A stretch of DNA of 64,000 bases from Enterobacter sp. C2 (GCF_019880405.1 NZ_CP082269.1:2418001-2482000), one strand, 5' to 3'. Counted from the stretch's first letter, positions 1 through 10,321 are shown. The notes: generated by a model from the sequence alone, not told the origin. Program-made: numbers and translations.

Positions 1-479
1 AAGTTCTGGTCCTGGCTGCGCTTCTCAAATTCGCCGCCGAGGATCTCTTCCCAGTTCGGACCGCTGACGATCTTATCCATCCGCTGACCGCTGATTTTCG
101 ACCGCGGACGGGCGATGGGCTGATGCTTGCCCTCCGGCGCGGTGTGCAGATGCTGATAGTCGTAGTCGAACGGCTCGTAATAGTCATCGATGCCCGGCAG
201 ATGTGGGTTGGCGAAGATTTTACCCAGCAGCGTGGCACGGTTCCCCATGCGCGGCTGCAGCTTGCCGTTCACTTTGCGGATCCAGCCGCCCTTCCACTTC
301 TCCTGATTCTCCCAGTTATCCGGGAAACCTACGCCAGGCTTGCTCTCAACGTTGTTGAACCAGGCGTACTCCATCCCTTCCCGGCTAGTCCAGACGTTTT
401 TACAGGTGACCGAGCAGGTATGACAGCCGATGCACTTGTCAAGGTTCAGCACCATGCCTACCTGTGAACGAATTTTCAT
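1..479 (-). CDS. narH: Respiratory nitrate reductase 1 beta subunit (5' part)
   Basis: NarH carries the Fe-S clusters that pass electrons from the NarI cytochrome b to the molybdenum site of NarG in the cytoplasmic face of the NarGHI complex. Only about 159 N-terminal codons are present; the gene runs off the left edge. The protein begins MKIRSQVGMVLNLDKCIGC, and the CxxC-type ferredoxin cysteines that start the first 4Fe-4S site are visible just after the start. The ATG overlaps the narG stop by four bases (ATGA), the usual sign of translational coupling in the narGHJI operon. Identification rests on the start sequence and its position directly after narG. Confidence 0.96.
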   Translation of the reverse strand, partial: MKIRSQVGMVLNLDKCIGCHTCSVTCKNVWTSREGMEYAWFNNVESKPGVGFPDNWENQEKWKGGWIRKVNGKLQPRMGNRATLLGKIFANPHLPGIDDYYEPFDYDYQHLHTAPEGKHQPIARPRSKISGQRMDKIVSGPNWEEILGGEFEKRSQDQN

Positions 480-3400
480 TTTGCGCTCTCCTGTACCTGG
501 TCGTTGTTTTCACCATCTAACCAGTTAATGTTCTTCATCTTACGGACCACCACAAACTCATCGCGGTTGGAACCGACCGTGCCGTAGTAGTTAAAGCCGT
601 ACGCCAGCTGGGCGTAGCCGCCAATCATATGGGTCGGTTTCGGGCTGATACGGGTGACCGAGTTATGGATCCCGCCGCGCTGGCCGGTGATCTCCGAGCC
701 AGGAATGTTCACGATACGCTCCTGGGCGTGGTACATCATGGTCATCCCAGCCGGCACGCGCTGGCTCACTACCGCCCTGGCGGTGAGCGCGCCGTTGCTG
801 TTGAAGGCTTCGATCCAGTCGTTATCCTCTATGCCCAGCTCTTTGGCATCTACCTCACTCATCCAGACGATCGGGCCGCCGCGTGACAGGGTCAGCATCA
901 GCAGGTTGTCGCTGTAGGTCGAGTGGATCCCCCACTTCTGGTGCGGGGTAATGAAGTTCAGCGCCTTCTCTGGATTGCCGTTGGACTTTTCGCCCATCAC
1001 CGCTTTCACCGAACGGGTGTCAATCGGTGGACGATAGACCAGCAGGCTCTCGCCAAAGTCGCGCATCCACGGGTGATCCTGATACAGCTGCTGACGGCCG
1101 GAGAGCGTGCGCCACGGGATCAGCTCATGCACGTTGGTATAGCCGGCGTTGTAGGAGACATGCTCATCTTCAAGGCCGGACCAGGTCGGGCTGGAGATGA
1201 TTTTGCGCGGCTGGGCCTGAATATCCCGGAAGCGGATCTTCTCCTCTTCTTTATTGGTCGCCAGATGGGTATGGTCGCGGCCGGTAAACTCACTCAGCGC
1301 CGCCCAGGCTTTAACTGCCACGTGACCGTTGGTCTCCGGGGCGAGGGTCAGGATCATTTCCGCCGCATCGATGGCGGTATTGAGCATAGGCTGGCCTTTC
1401 GCCGGGCCTTCCGCCTTGGTGTAGTTCAGCTTGCGCAGCAGATCCATCTCGCTTTCGGTATTCCACGCGATGCCCTTGCCGCCGTTGCCCACTTTATCCA
1501 GCAGCGGACCGATGGAGGTAAAGCGTTCATAGGTCGCCGGATAGTCGCGCTCAACCGGAATGATATGCGGTGCGGTTTTGCCAGGGATCAGGTCGCACTC
1601 GCCCTTTTTCCAATCCTTGACGTCCAGCGGCTGCGCCAGCTCGGCGGCGGAGTCGTGCTGGATAGGCAGAGTCACCACGTCAGTTTCGACGCCCAGATGG
1701 CCGATACACACCTCGGAGAACTTCTTCGCAATGCCTTTATAGATCTCCCAGTCGCTTTTCGACTCCCAGGCGGGGTCGACGGCGGCAGAGAGCGGATGAA
1801 TAAACGGATGCATATCCGAGGTATTCATGTCGTCTTTCTCATACCAGGTCGCCGTCGGCAGGACGATATCGGAGTAGAGGCAGGTGCTCGACAGGCGGAA
1901 GTCGAGGGTGACCACCAGATCCAGCTTGCCGTCGAGGCCGTTATCATGCCACTCGACCTCTTCCGGCTTCACGCCACCCTGCTCGCCCAGATCTTTACCC
2001 TGAATGCCGTTCTCGGTACCCAGCAGGTACTTCAGCATATACTCATGGCCTTTCCCGGAGGAGCCAAGCAGGTTAGAGCGCCAGATGAAGAGGTTGCGCG
2101 GATGGTTTTTGCCATTCTCCGGCTGCTCGGCCGCAAAGCGGATAGTGCCCTCTTTCAGCGCCTTAACGGTGTAATCCACCGCCGACATGCCCGCTTTTTC
2201 AGCTTCCGCAGCGATGCGCAGCGGGTTGGTGCCCAGCTGCGGCGCGGAAGGCAGCCAGCCCATACGCTCGGCGCGGACGTTAAAGTCGAGCAGATGGCCG
2301 CTGTAGCGGGACTTATCCGCCAGCGGCGAGAGCAGCTCCTGCGCGGTCAGCGTTTCATAGCGCCACTGGCCGGAGTGGTTATAGAAGAAGGAGGTGCCGT
2401 TCATATGGCGAGGCGGACGCTGCCAGTCGAGAGCAAACGCCAGCGGCTGCCAGCCGGTCTGCGGACGCAGTTTCTCCTGGCCCACGTAGTGCGCCCAGCC
2501 GCCGCCGCTCTGACCGACGCAGCCGCAGAACACCAGCATGTTGATCAGGCCCCGGTAGTTCATGTCCATGTGGAACCAGTGGTTCAGACCCGCACCCACG
2601 ATGATCATCGAACGGCCATGGGTCTTATCGGCGTTATCAGCAAACTCACGGGCGGTACGGATAATGTGCGCCCGCGGTACGCCGGTGATTTTTTCTGCCC
2701 ACGCCGGGGTATACGCTTTCACTTCGTCATAGCTGGCGGCAGCGTTAACATCGCCCAGACTCCGGTCGAGACCGTAGTTAGCCATGGTCAGATCGTAAAC
2801 GGTGGTGACCAGCGCGGTGCTGCCATCCGCCAGCTGCAGGCGTTTTACTGGCAGCTTGTGCAGAAGAATATTTTGCAGCTCTACGCGGTTGAAGTGTTCG
2901 GATCCTTCGTTGCCAAAGTACGGGAAACCCACCTCGGCGATATCATCGTGACCGCCCAGCAGGCTCAGGCGCAGCTCGGCGTCTGCCCCGCTGGTACCGT
3001 CGCGCTGCTCAAGGTTCCACTTCCCTTTTTCGCCCCAGCGGAAACCGATAGAGCCGTTAGGTGCAATCAGCTCGCCGCTGTCATTGCAGGCCACGGTTTT
3101 CCACTCAGGATTATTCTCCTGACCGAGGGCGTCCACCAGATCGGCGGCGCGCAGCATGCGGCCTGCCGCATAGTAGCCGTCGCGCTCTTCGAGCATCACC
3201 AGCATCGGCATATCGGTATAGCGGCGCACGTAGTCGGTAAAGTACTGGCTCGGCTTGTCGAGATGGAATTCACGCAGCATGACGTGACCCATTGCCATGG
3301 CCATTGCGGCGTCGGTGCCCTGCTTCGGCGCCAACCACAGGTCGCACAGCTTGGCGATCTCAGCATAGTCCGGGGTAACAGCAACGGTTTTAGTGCCTTT

Positions 3401-4219
3401 ATAGCGGACTTCAGTAAAGAAGTGGGCGTCCGGGGTACGGGTCTGCGGAACGTTAGAGCCCCAGGCGATAATGTAGCTGGAGTTGTACCAGTCGGCGGAT
3501 TCCGGCACGTCGGTCTGCTCACCCCAGGTTTGCGGGGAGGCTGGCGGGAGGTCACAGTACCAATCGTAGAAGCTCAGGCAGGTGCCGCCGATCAGTGACA
3601 GGTAGCGCGCGCCGGAGGCATAGGAAACCATCGACATCGCCGGGATCGGCGAGAAGCCCGCCACGCGGTCTGGGCCGTAGGTTTTCACGGTATAAACGTT
3701 AGAGGCAGCGATCAGCTCGTTGACCTCTTGCCACGAGGAGCGAACAAAGCCGCCGCGACCGCGTGCCTGTTTAAAGCTCTTCGCCTTGTCGGCGTCTTCA
3801 ATAATAGAAGCCCATGCCGCAACCGGATCGCTGTGCTGAACTTTCGCTTCACGCCACATTTTCATCAGGCGTTTGCGCATCAGAGGGTATTTCAGACGGT
3901 TCGCGCTGTAGAGATACCAGGAGTAGCTGGCCCCACGCGGGCAGCCGCGCGGCTCATGGTTAGGCATATCTGGACGGGTACGTGGGTAGTCGGTCTGCTG
4001 GGTCTCCCAGGTAACCAGCCCGTTTTTGACGTAGATCTTCCAGCTGCAGGAGCCGGTGCAGTTTACGCCATGGGTAGAGCGCACAATTTTATCGTGCGAC
4101 CAGCGGCTGCGGTATCCATCCTCCCAGTCCCGGTTTGTTTCATGGATCTGGCCATGCCCATCGGCAAAGGTTTCGCCCTTCTGTTTGAAGTAGCGAAACC
4201 GGTCCAGGAATTTACTCAT
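476..4219 (-). CDS. narG: Respiratory nitrate reductase 1 alpha subunit
   Basis: NarG is the catalytic subunit that reduces nitrate to nitrite at a bis-MGD molybdenum cofactor during anaerobic respiration. The 1247-residue length equals that of E. coli NarG and the sequence matches it nearly throughout. The N-terminal HGVNCTGSCSWK stretch (about residues 49-60) gives the His/Cys ligands of the FS0 4Fe-4S cluster, with a further Cys in EPRGCPRG near residue 92. The region ADWYNSSYII around residue 222 carries the aspartate ligand of molybdenum. There is no signal peptide, as expected for a cytoplasmic-facing enzyme. It is first in the operon, overlaps narH by four bases, and is preceded by FNR-, IHF- and NarL-type sites. 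Confidence 0.98.
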   Translation of the reverse strand: MSKFLDRFRYFKQKGETFADGHGQIHETNRDWEDGYRSRWSHDKIVRSTHGVNCTGSCSWKIYVKNGLVTWETQQTDYPRTRPDMPNHEPRGCPRGASYSWYLYSANRLKYPLMRKRLMKMWREAKVQHSDPVAAWASIIEDADKAKSFKQARGRGGFVRSSWQEVNELIAASNVYTVKTYGPDRVAGFSPIPAMSMVSYASGARYLSLIGGTCLSFYDWYCDLPPASPQTWGEQTDVPESADWYNSSYIIAWGSNVPQTRTPDAHFFTEVRYKGTKTVAVTPDYAEIAKLCDLWLAPKQGTDAAMAMAMGHVMLREFHLDKPSQYFTDYVRRYTDMPMLVMLEERDGYYAAGRMLRAADLVDALGQENNPEWKTVACNDSGELIAPNGSIGFRWGEKGKWNLEQRDGTSGADAELRLSLLGGHDDIAEVGFPYFGNEGSEHFNRVELQNILLHKLPVKRLQLADGSTALVTTVYDLTMANYGLDRSLGDVNAAASYDEVKAYTPAWAEKITGVPRAHIIRTAREFADNADKTHGRSMIIVGAGLNHWFHMDMNYRGLINMLVFCGCVGQSGGGWAHYVGQEKLRPQTGWQPLAFALDWQRPPRHMNGTSFFYNHSGQWRYETLTAQELLSPLADKSRYSGHLLDFNVRAERMGWLPSAPQLGTNPLRIAAEAEKAGMSAVDYTVKALKEGTIRFAAEQPENGKNHPRNLFIWRSNLLGSSGKGHEYMLKYLLGTENGIQGKDLGEQGGVKPEEVEWHDNGLDGKLDLVVTLDFRLSSTCLYSDIVLPTATWYEKDDMNTSDMHPFIHPLSAAVDPAWESKSDWEIYKGIAKKFSEVCIGHLGVETDVVTLPIQHDSAAELAQPLDVKDWKKGECDLIPGKTAPHIIPVERDYPATYERFTSIGPLLDKVGNGGKGIAWNTESEMDLLRKLNYTKAEGPAKGQPMLNTAIDAAEMILTLAPETNGHVAVKAWAALSEFTGRDHTHLATNKEEEKIRFRDIQAQPRKIISSPTWSGLEDEHVSYNAGYTNVHELIPWRTLSGRQQLYQDHPWMRDFGESLLVYRPPIDTRSVKAVMGEKSNGNPEKALNFITPHQKWGIHSTYSDNLLMLTLSRGGPIVWMSEVDAKELGIEDNDWIEAFNSNGALTARAVVSQRVPAGMTMMYHAQERIVNIPGSEITGQRGGIHNSVTRISPKPTHMIGGYAQLAYGFNYYGTVGSNRDEFVVVRKMKNINWLDGENNDQVQESAK

Positions 4220-4310
4220 CGGGTTTCTCCTGTGTGGAGCCTGCTGGCTCTCTGAAAAAGCGACATTGCTGCGAATGCGGCGACGTTAACGCGCTGAAAG
4301 GACGTGAGAA

Positions 4311-4324
4311 TTGATGGCGATCAA
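4311..4324 (-). promoter_or_regulatory. FNR box of the narG promoter
   Basis: TTGATGGCGATCAA is a perfect match to the FNR consensus TTGAT-N4-ATCAA. It is centred about 98 bp upstream of the narG start. If FNR binds at -41.5, as at class II promoters and at E. coli narG, transcription would begin near 4276. Confidence 0.88.
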
Positions 4325-4392
4325 GGCAGGCTGGCATAGCAAAAACACTGCATTTTTCACCTACCTCCAAAGTGGCAGGAACTTTTATTTTT

Positions 4393-4405
4393 TATCTTAT
4401 TGATT
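4393..4405 (-). promoter_or_regulatory. Candidate IHF site of the narG promoter
   Basis: Read on the minus strand the site is AATCAATAAGATA, one mismatch from the IHF consensus WATCAA-N4-TTR. It lies about 123 bp upstream of the inferred narG start of transcription, close to where IHF bends the E. coli narG promoter. The placement supports it more than the sequence alone. Confidence 0.5.
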
Positions 4406-4457
4406 TAATGTAAGTTTATTGCTTAATCCACTTTTTTTACCGTGGTATTTCTGTACC

Positions 4458-4464
4458 AGAGGTA
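4458..4464 (-). promoter_or_regulatory. Candidate NarL heptamer upstream of narG
   Basis: The minus-strand heptamer TACCTCT fits the NarL consensus TACYNMT. A near match, TACCCCC, lies a few bases further upstream (4468-4474). The pair is about 185-195 bp upstream of the inferred narG transcription start, the position of the high-affinity NarL site in E. coli. Confidence 0.5.
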
Positions 4465-4560
4465 TTAGGGGGTAGATCCTCTGTCTGGCGCTCTCTACAC
4501 TGAAGCCAACGTGCTGGATGCCCGTCACCAAAAAAGTATGTTGTAACTATAAGCAAGGTA

Positions 4561-4585
4561 AAAAAAGCGCGGCATTGCGCCGCGC
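4561..4585 (-). terminator. Rho-independent terminator of narK
   Basis: On the minus strand a 7-bp stem GCGCGGC/GCCGCGC with a 5-base loop is followed by a run of at least six T. It begins about 20 bp after the narK stop and separates narK from the narG promoter. Confidence 0.9.
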
Positions 4586-4604
4586 AAGGATAATCAACAG
4601 TGCT

Positions 4605-6005
4605 TTATTTTGTTTTAGCTTTACGTCCGTACACCGCCCAGGTGATAAACACGCAGGCAATATAGAACACGAGAAAGACTTTCATTGCCCCGGCCGGCGA
4701 GCCGGTAAGCGCCAGCGAGGTACCAAAGGCTTTAGGAATAAAGAAGCCGCCAATCGCGCCAATGGCCGAGATAAACCCAAGCGCCGCCGCCGTATCGGTT
4801 GCCGCTTCACGCAGCGCCTGCTCCTCGGTGCCACCCTTGGCCTTTACCCGCTCCATCGTCATTTTGCGGAAGATGACCGAGATCATCTGGAAGCTGGAGC
4901 CGCTGCCCAGCCCGGCGGTGAGAAACAGCATCAGGAAGACAGCGAAGAAGGCGCTAAAGCTCCCCTCGCTTCCCGCTGATGGCAGGGTCAGGAACAGCAG
5001 CGCGCTAAAGATCGCCATGGCCACAAAGTTCACCAGCGTGACGCGAACGCCGCCGAGACGGTCAGAGAGCGCCCCACCCGCGGAACGGGCCAGCGCGCCC
5101 ACCAGCGGGCCAAAAAAGGCGAAGTGCAGAACGTTGACGTCAGGAAACTGGGTTTTGGAGAGCATGGCGAAGCCTGCCGAAAAACCAATAAACGAGCCAA
5201 AGGTTGCCAGATAGAGGAAACCCAGGATCCACAGATGCGCCCGCTTCAGTACCGGCAGCTGCGAGCGCAGCGAGGCTTTCGAGGTCGCCAGCTCGTTCAT
5301 GCCAAACCAGGCTGCGAGGGTAAAGACAATCAGGAAAGGCACCCAAATCCACGCCGCGTTCTCCAGGTAGAGCATAGAGCCATCTTCCTGCTGCACGCCG
5401 GTCGCGCCAAAAAAGGCAAACAGCGAGAAGGTGATCGCCAGCGGGGCCAGCAGCTGCATCACGCTTACACCGAGGTTACCCAGCCCGCCGTTGATCCCCA
5501 GGGCACTACCCTGCTTCTGCTTCGGAAAGAAGAAGCTGATGTTGGCCATGCTGGAGGCGAAGTTTGCCCCGGCAAAGCCGCAGAGCAGAGAGATGATGAT
5601 AAAGGTGCTAAACGGCGTGCTGGTGTCCTGGACGGCAATGCCCAGCCAGACGCAGGGAACGATCATGATCCCGGTACTGAACGCGGTCCAGCGGCGACCG
5701 CCGAAGATAGGCACCATAAACGAGTACGGCACCCGCAGCAACGCCCCGGAAACCGAGGGCAGCGCGGTCAGCATAAAGAGCTGATCGGTCGTAAAATTAA
5801 AGCCAACTTTATTAAGATTAACCGCCACGGCGCTAAACAGCATCCAGACGCAAAACGCCAGCAGCAAACAGGGCACGGAGATCCACAGATTGCGGCTCGC
5901 CACGGCCTGGCCACGCTGCTGCCAGAACGCAGGATCCTCCGGTCGCCAGTCAGTAATGACGGCTCCGGTGGTCCTTTCAGGTATTGAAGAGTGACTCATA
6001 GACAC
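4605..6005 (-). CDS. narK: Nitrate/nitrite transporter NarK
   Basis: NarK is the inner-membrane major facilitator protein that exchanges external nitrate for the nitrite made by NarGHI. The 466-residue protein has about twelve hydrophobic segments. Two glycine-rich nitrate-signature stretches are visible: GFAGANFASSMANISFFFP near residue 140 with GINGGLGNLGVS following, and GLGSGSSFQMISVIFR in the C-terminal half. Length is close to E. coli NarK (463). It lies upstream of narG in the same direction, with its own FNR site and terminator, and diverges from narXL, as in E. coli. The start is the ATG of MSMSHSS; the second Met would shorten it by two residues. Confidence 0.97.
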   Translation of the reverse strand: MSMSHSSIPERTTGAVITDWRPEDPAFWQQRGQAVASRNLWISVPCLLLAFCVWMLFSAVAVNLNKVGFNFTTDQLFMLTALPSVSGALLRVPYSFMVPIFGGRRWTAFSTGIMIVPCVWLGIAVQDTSTPFSTFIIISLLCGFAGANFASSMANISFFFPKQKQGSALGINGGLGNLGVSVMQLLAPLAITFSLFAFFGATGVQQEDGSMLYLENAAWIWVPFLIVFTLAAWFGMNELATSKASLRSQLPVLKRAHLWILGFLYLATFGSFIGFSAGFAMLSKTQFPDVNVLHFAFFGPLVGALARSAGGALSDRLGGVRVTLVNFVAMAIFSALLFLTLPSAGSEGSFSAFFAVFLMLFLTAGLGSGSSFQMISVIFRKMTMERVKAKGGTEEQALREAATDTAAALGFISAIGAIGGFFIPKAFGTSLALTGSPAGAMKVFLVFYIACVFITWAVYGRKAKTK

Positions 6006-6059
6006 CTCTGATAAGGGATTTTAACCCCTGCCACCATAGGGTTTACGCCAGCGCTTAAG

Positions 6060-6073
6060 TTGATATAAATCAA
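6060..6073 (-). promoter_or_regulatory. FNR box of the narK promoter
   Basis: TTGATATAAATCAA matches the FNR consensus perfectly. Its centre is about 61 bp from the narK start, and a hexamer reading TATGGT on the minus strand (6033-6038) is suitably placed as a -10 for activation at -41.5. Confidence 0.87.
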
Positions 6074-6110
6074 AGGAAAAGTTGTCATTTAAGCCGCGCT
6101 TAAACCGGAC

Positions 6111-6117
6111 TACCCCT
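6111..6117 (+). promoter_or_regulatory. Candidate NarL heptamer in the narK-narX intergenic region
   Basis: TACCCCT fits the NarL consensus TACYNMT exactly. A second perfect heptamer, TACCCAT on the minus strand, lies at 6236-6242, and related GGGTA motifs cluster around 6229-6255. Several NarL sites between narK and narX are expected from E. coli. Individual assignments are tentative because the motif is short. Confidence 0.45.
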
Positions 6118-6309
6118 AAATGAGCAGCTGAAACCGCCAGAAAAACTGTGGTTTTTCACGCCAGTGACGTCTTTACCGTTTTCTTCGCTCCAGCCCGTGC
6201 CTGACGCGACAATAAAGGAGTAACTCTTTTGGGGTATGGGTATACTCCAGGGTATAGCCGAAAATAGCCCCACTCCCGGTGACTTGCCGGGTCAGGAGTC
6301 TTGCCGTAT

Positions 6310-8106
6310 ATGCTAAAACGCCTCTTTTCACCGCTGACGCTGGTTAACCAACTGGCGCTGATCGTTCTGCTCTCTACCGCCATTGGCGTAACCGGGATGG
6401 CTATCTCTGGCTGGCTGGTACAGGGCGTACAGGGCAGCGCGCACGCCATTAACAAAGCGGGCTCGCTGCGTATGCAGAGCTACCGCCTGCTGGCCGCTAT
6501 GCCGCTCACGGAAGCTGACCAGCCGCTGATCGACGAGATGACCCGCACGGCCTTTAGCCCGGAGCTGACCCAGGCCGCGCTGCGCGACGGCCAGCTTCCC
6601 CAGCTCCAGGCGCTCCAGCGCTACTGGCAGCGCAATCTTATTCCGGCCCTGGTGCAGGCTCAGGACGCCGCGGCCGTCTCTGGCGAGGTTGCCACCTTTG
6701 TTAACCGCATCGATCGTCTGGTGAGCAGTTTCGATCGTCGCACCGAACAGCGGATCGACCGCGTTCTGCTGGTGCAGCGCGGCATGGCAATATTTATGGC
6801 CCTGCTGCTGGTCTTTACCGTGATCTGGCTGCGGGCGCGTCTGCTGCAGCCCTGGCGGCAGCTGCTGAGCATGGCCCACGCCGTCAGCCAGCGCGATTTT
6901 TCCCAGCGCGCGCATATCAGCGGGCGTAACGAGATGGCCAAGCTCGGCATGGCGCTGAACAACATGTCCAGCGAGCTGGCCCAGAGCTATGCGGTGCTGG
7001 AGCAGCGGGTAAAAGAGAAGACCGCCGGGCTGGAGCAAAAAAACGAAATCCTCTCCTTTCTCTGGCAGGCCAACCGCCGCCTGCACATGCAGGTTCCGCT
7101 GTGCGAGCGCCTCTCGCCAGTGCTTAACGGCCTGCAAAATCTTACTCTGCTGCATGACATTGAGCTGCGGGTCTACGATCTGGAAGATGAGGATAATCGC
7201 CAGGAGTTTACCTGCCAGCCGGACATGACCTGCGATGATATTGGCTGCCACCTCTGCCCGCGCGGCATCCTGCCTACGGGCAGCGGTGGCACAACGCTGA
7301 AGTGGCGGCTGGCGGATAACCATATGCAATACGGCCTGCTGCTGGCGACCCTGCCTGCCGGACGGCATCTGAGCCACGATCAACAGCAGCTGGTTGATAC
7401 TCTGGTAGAGCAGCTTACCGCTACCCTGGCGCTGGATCGTCATCAGGAGCGCCAGCAGCAGCTGATGGTGATGGAAGAGCGCGCCACCATTGCCCGCGAG
7501 CTGCACGACTCTATTGCTCAGTCGCTCTCCTGTATGAAGATGCAGGTCAGCTGTCTGCAGATGCAGGGTGAAAGCCTGCCCGACTCCAGTCAGCAGCTGC
7601 TGGGGCAGATCCGTAACGAGTTGAATACCTCCTGGGCCCAGCTTCGCGAGCTGCTAACTACCTTCCGCCTGCAGCTCAACGAGCCGGGTCTGCGTCCGGC
7701 GCTGGAGGCGAGTTGCCAGGAGTACAGCGCCCACTTTGGCTTCCCAATCAAGCTGGACTACCAGCTACCGCCGCGCTTCGTGCCCTCCCATCAGGCCATT
7801 CATTTGCTACAGATTGCCCGCGAGGCGCTGAGTAATGCCCTGAAGCATTCGGGGGCCAGCGAGGTGACCGTCATGGCAGTTCAGCAGGGGCGGCAGGTGA
7901 AGGTCAGCATTACCGATAACGGCTGCGGCGTGCCGGACAACGCCGAACGCACCAACCACTATGGCTTAATTATCATGCGCGATCGCGCCCAGAGCCTGCG
8001 CGGAGATTGTCAGGTCCGGCGGCGAGAGTCCGGCGGAACCGAGGTGGTGGTAACATTTATACCCGAAAAGCTTCTCTCATCCGTACAAGGAGATAAACAT
8101 GAATAA
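6310..8106 (+). CDS. narX: Nitrate/nitrite sensor histidine kinase NarX
   Basis: NarX is a membrane sensor that detects periplasmic nitrate and nitrite and phosphorylates NarL. The protein (598 residues, same as E. coli) has a first membrane segment at about 15-37, a periplasmic domain carrying the ligand P-box around [18 protein letters not shown], a second membrane segment at about 152-174, a HAMP domain, a Cys-rich central module ([13 protein letters not shown]), and a HisKA_3/HATPase core. The phosphorylated His is in [11 protein letters not shown], about residue 399. I use the ATG of MLKRLF; a TTG three codons upstream is open but unnecessary. The 3' end overlaps narL by eight bases, indicating coupling. 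Confidence 0.97.
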   Translation: MLKRLFSPLTLVNQLALIVLLSTAIGVTGMAISGWLVQGVQGSAHAINKAGSLRMQSYRLLAAMPLTEADQPLIDEMTRTAFSPELTQAALRDGQLPQLQALQRYWQRNLIPALVQAQDAAAVSGEVATFVNRIDRLVSSFDRRTEQRIDRVLLVQRGMAIFMALLLVFTVIWLRARLLQPWRQLLSMAHAVSQRDFSQRAHISGRNEMAKLGMALNNMSSELAQSYAVLEQRVKEKTAGLEQKNEILSFLWQANRRLHMQVPLCERLSPVLNGLQNLTLLHDIELRVYDLEDEDNRQEFTCQPDMTCDDIGCHLCPRGILPTGSGGTTLKWRLADNHMQYGLLLATLPAGRHLSHDQQQLVDTLVEQLTATLALDRHQERQQQLMVMEERATIARELHDSIAQSLSCMKMQVSCLQMQGESLPDSSQQLLGQIRNELNTSWAQLRELLTTFRLQLNEPGLRPALEASCQEYSAHFGFPIKLDYQLPPRFVPSHQAIHLLQIAREALSNALKHSGASEVTVMAVQQGRQVKVSITDNGCGVPDNAERTNHYGLIIMRDRAQSLRGDCQVRRRESGGTEVVVTFIPEKLLSSVQGDKHE

Positions 8107-8749
8107 TCAGGAACCTGCGACCATCCTGCTGATTGACGATCATCCGATGCTGCGTACCGGCGTTCGGCAGCTTATTAGCATGGCAAGCGACGTCCGCGTC
8201 ATCGGCGAAGCCAGCAACGGAGAACAGGGGATTGAGCTGGCTGAGACGCTGGATCCCGATCTGATCCTGCTCGATTTGAACATGCCCGGCATGAACGGTC
8301 TGGAAACGCTGGACAAGCTGCGGGAGAAGGCCCTCTCCGGACGCGTGGTAGTCTTCAGCGTCTCCAACCATGAAGAGGACGTGGTGACCGCCCTGAAGCG
8401 CGGCGCGGACGGCTACCTGCTGAAGGACATGGAGCCCGAGGATCTGTTGAAGGCGTTGCAGCAGGCTGCGGCGGGTGAAATGGTATTGAGCGAAGCGCTG
8501 ACGCCGGTGCTGGCCGCCAGCCTGCGCGCCAATCGCGCTACCTCTGACCGGGACGTGACCCAGCTGACGCCGCGCGAGCGCGATATTCTGAAGCTTATTG
8601 CCCAGGGGCTGCCTAACAAGATGATCGCCCGCCGTCTGGATATCACCGAGAGCACGGTGAAGGTTCACGTTAAGCATATGCTGAAGAAGATGAAGCTCAA
8701 ATCTCGCGTGGAAGCGGCGGTCTGGGTGCACCAGGAACGTATTTTCTAA
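8099..8749 (+). CDS. narL: Nitrate/nitrite response regulator NarL
   Basis: NarL is the DNA-binding response regulator paired with NarX; phosphorylated NarL binds TACYNMT heptamers to activate narG and narK and to repress fermentation and alternative respiration genes. The receiver domain (about 1-130) shows the acidic pair D13-D14 and the phosphoacceptor D59 in [11 protein letters not shown]. The LuxR-type helix-turn-helix spans about 150-212 ([20 protein letters not shown]). Length is 216 residues as in E. coli. The stop codon overlaps that of convergent ychO by three bases within CTAATTAG. Confidence 0.97.
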   Translation: MNNQEPATILLIDDHPMLRTGVRQLISMASDVRVIGEASNGEQGIELAETLDPDLILLDLNMPGMNGLETLDKLREKALSGRVVVFSVSNHEEDVVTALKRGADGYLLKDMEPEDLLKALQQAAAGEMVLSEALTPVLAASLRANRATSDRDVTQLTPRERDILKLIAQGLPNKMIARRLDITESTVKVHVKHMLKKMKLKSRVEAAVWVHQERIF

Positions 8750-10131
8750 TTAGCCTCCGGCAGCTGCGGCCAGCGCGGAGCGGTGTTCTGCGCACTCACC
8801 AGCGGCTCAGCCAGCGTGAGCGCGATCTCATTGGAAGAGACGCGCTGCCCCTTCTCATCCTCCACCGTTAGCGACAGACGCCACGTATTCTTTGCCCCCT
8901 CCTGACTGTCCCAGGCGGGCATAATAATGCTCCAGCCTTCGCTGCTGTTGGCATTCACCGGCGGGGTCAGGCTCAGGGCCTGGGTATCCCCCTGCCAGGT
9001 AATAGATCGGATGCCGTAGCGACTGCGAACCTGAACCACCATCTGTACCGTTTCGCCCGGTTGAAGATCCCACGGCGGCGTGGCCAGAAATACCGACAGG
9101 GTTTTCCGCTGGCGATACTCCACCACCGGCAGATTATTGCGCGTCGGGCTGTCATAGCGGCTGCCCCGCAGGGAGCGGCTCTCGGCAACCTCGCTGGCGC
9201 TGAGCTGCTTTTTGAGCGGCACGCCGAAGCGATAGTTGAGATTGAGGCCAAGGTTGTTCTGGGTCTCTCCGCTCTCCCCCTGCTTATGCTGGGCGGTGAC
9301 GGTAACCAGCGGCACCGGGGTATAGTTCACCCCAACGTTAACCGCGACAGGATTGTGGTAGCCCGAGCCAGAGTCAAAGAGATCGACATTATCGCCAAAG
9401 TACTGCTCAAGACTCAGGCTGGTATTGATATGTTCATAGAACGGCAGACGTGCCTGGGCGGTAACATCATAGCCCCGCGCCAGCCGCTGCTGAACCGCTG
9501 CACCGGAGTAGTCCCAGCCTGAAAGCGGCTGGTAATAGTTGGCCGAGAAGCGCAGATACTCGCCCCACGCCTCCGCCCCCAGTCCGGCCCGCTGCAAATT
9601 CTCATCCAGCAGATTATCGTAGAAGGTGTTATAGCCCAGCAGCCAGTGCCCGGCGACCCAGCGCTGACCGATACCGGCGTTGCTCACCAGGCCCTGATCC
9701 TGCTGGGTTAACCCCAGCTGGCTCCAGCTCAAATAGCGGTTGTTATCCTGCCACGGAATAAACCAGCTGCCCTGGCTGCCGGTGAAGCGTCCATCATCAT
9801 TAACCAGCACGTTAACGCTAGCGTTGCCCCAGGGTGAGAGCCACGACTCTACCTGCTCATTAACGTTCTCGCTGAGGACGTCACGGAACTGACCAAAAGC
9901 GAACTGACGGGCCTGCTGCCCGGCGGTAAGGCCGTTATCGGTCTGGCTGGCCTCACCAAAGGCTTTCGCCATCTCGGCTACGCTCTTTATGTTGGCGTCA
10001 CCGGTCGAGGCCAGCCCCAGATCCGGCAGGCTATCGTTGTCGAAGGGATTATGCGGCGTCTGCTGTGAGATGGCGCGGGCATCGGTCACGCCTCCTGCCA
10101 GCAGCAAGAGTAGAAGAAATCGAGTTTTCAT
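8746..10131 (-). CDS. ychO: Inverse-autotransporter-type invasin-like protein YchO
   Basis: YchO is an outer-membrane protein of the invasin/intimin-like family whose cellular role is not well established. The protein has a signal peptide ([20 protein letters not shown]), a beta-barrel domain of the IAT type at about 80-340 (NPWGNASV-like and SLEQYFGD stretches), and a C-terminal Ig-like segment; it ends without the long repeat passenger of true invasins. It closely follows E. coli YchO, including [13 protein letters not shown] chose the ATG at 10131 because it opens directly into the signal peptide; the frame stays open to a TTG 48 bp upstream, which would put a polar stretch before the signal. 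Confidence 0.9.
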   Translation of the reverse strand: MKTRFLLLLLLAGGVTDARAISQQTPHNPFDNDSLPDLGLASTGDANIKSVAEMAKAFGEASQTDNGLTAGQQARQFAFGQFRDVLSENVNEQVESWLSPWGNASVNVLVNDDGRFTGSQGSWFIPWQDNNRYLSWSQLGLTQQDQGLVSNAGIGQRWVAGHWLLGYNTFYDNLLDENLQRAGLGAEAWGEYLRFSANYYQPLSGWDYSGAAVQQRLARGYDVTAQARLPFYEHINTSLSLEQYFGDNVDLFDSGSGYHNPVAVNVGVNYTPVPLVTVTAQHKQGESGETQNNLGLNLNYRFGVPLKKQLSASEVAESRSLRGSRYDSPTRNNLPVVEYRQRKTLSVFLATPPWDLQPGETVQMVVQVRSRYGIRSITWQGDTQALSLTPPVNANSSEGWSIIMPAWDSQEGAKNTWRLSLTVEDEKGQRVSSNEIALTLAEPLVSAQNTAPRWPQLPEAN

Positions 10132-10321
10132 CAGCGCGTTTGAGCGTAAATTCAGCGGTTGCGCCTCCGGTCTGGCCAACGGTTAAAGCGTTATTTTATC
10201 GATTTTTACGGCGTTTTTCAGCCTTAAGCACAATTTCAGGAAAAACCTTAACGGCTCCCGTCTCGTCAGGTCTACAGTTAATTTATCTCTTAATACGTCT
10301 ATTTATTGCAAGGTATGTCGA

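Noticed and set aside
923-3598. An 891-codon open frame antisense to narG
   Set aside because: It lies entirely within narG on the other strand, and its sequence is low in recognisable motifs and rich in Arg, Gly and His, as expected for the shadow of a GC-rich gene.
6301-6309. TTG start for narX
   Set aside because: Three codons upstream of an ATG that matches the E. coli start exactly.
6328-7506. A 392-codon open frame antisense to narX
   Set aside because: Shadow of narX; no start signal, no family resemblance.
10132-10179. TTG start giving YchO 16 extra residues
   Set aside because: It would place a polar stretch before a clear signal peptide; the ATG at 10131 begins directly at the signal.
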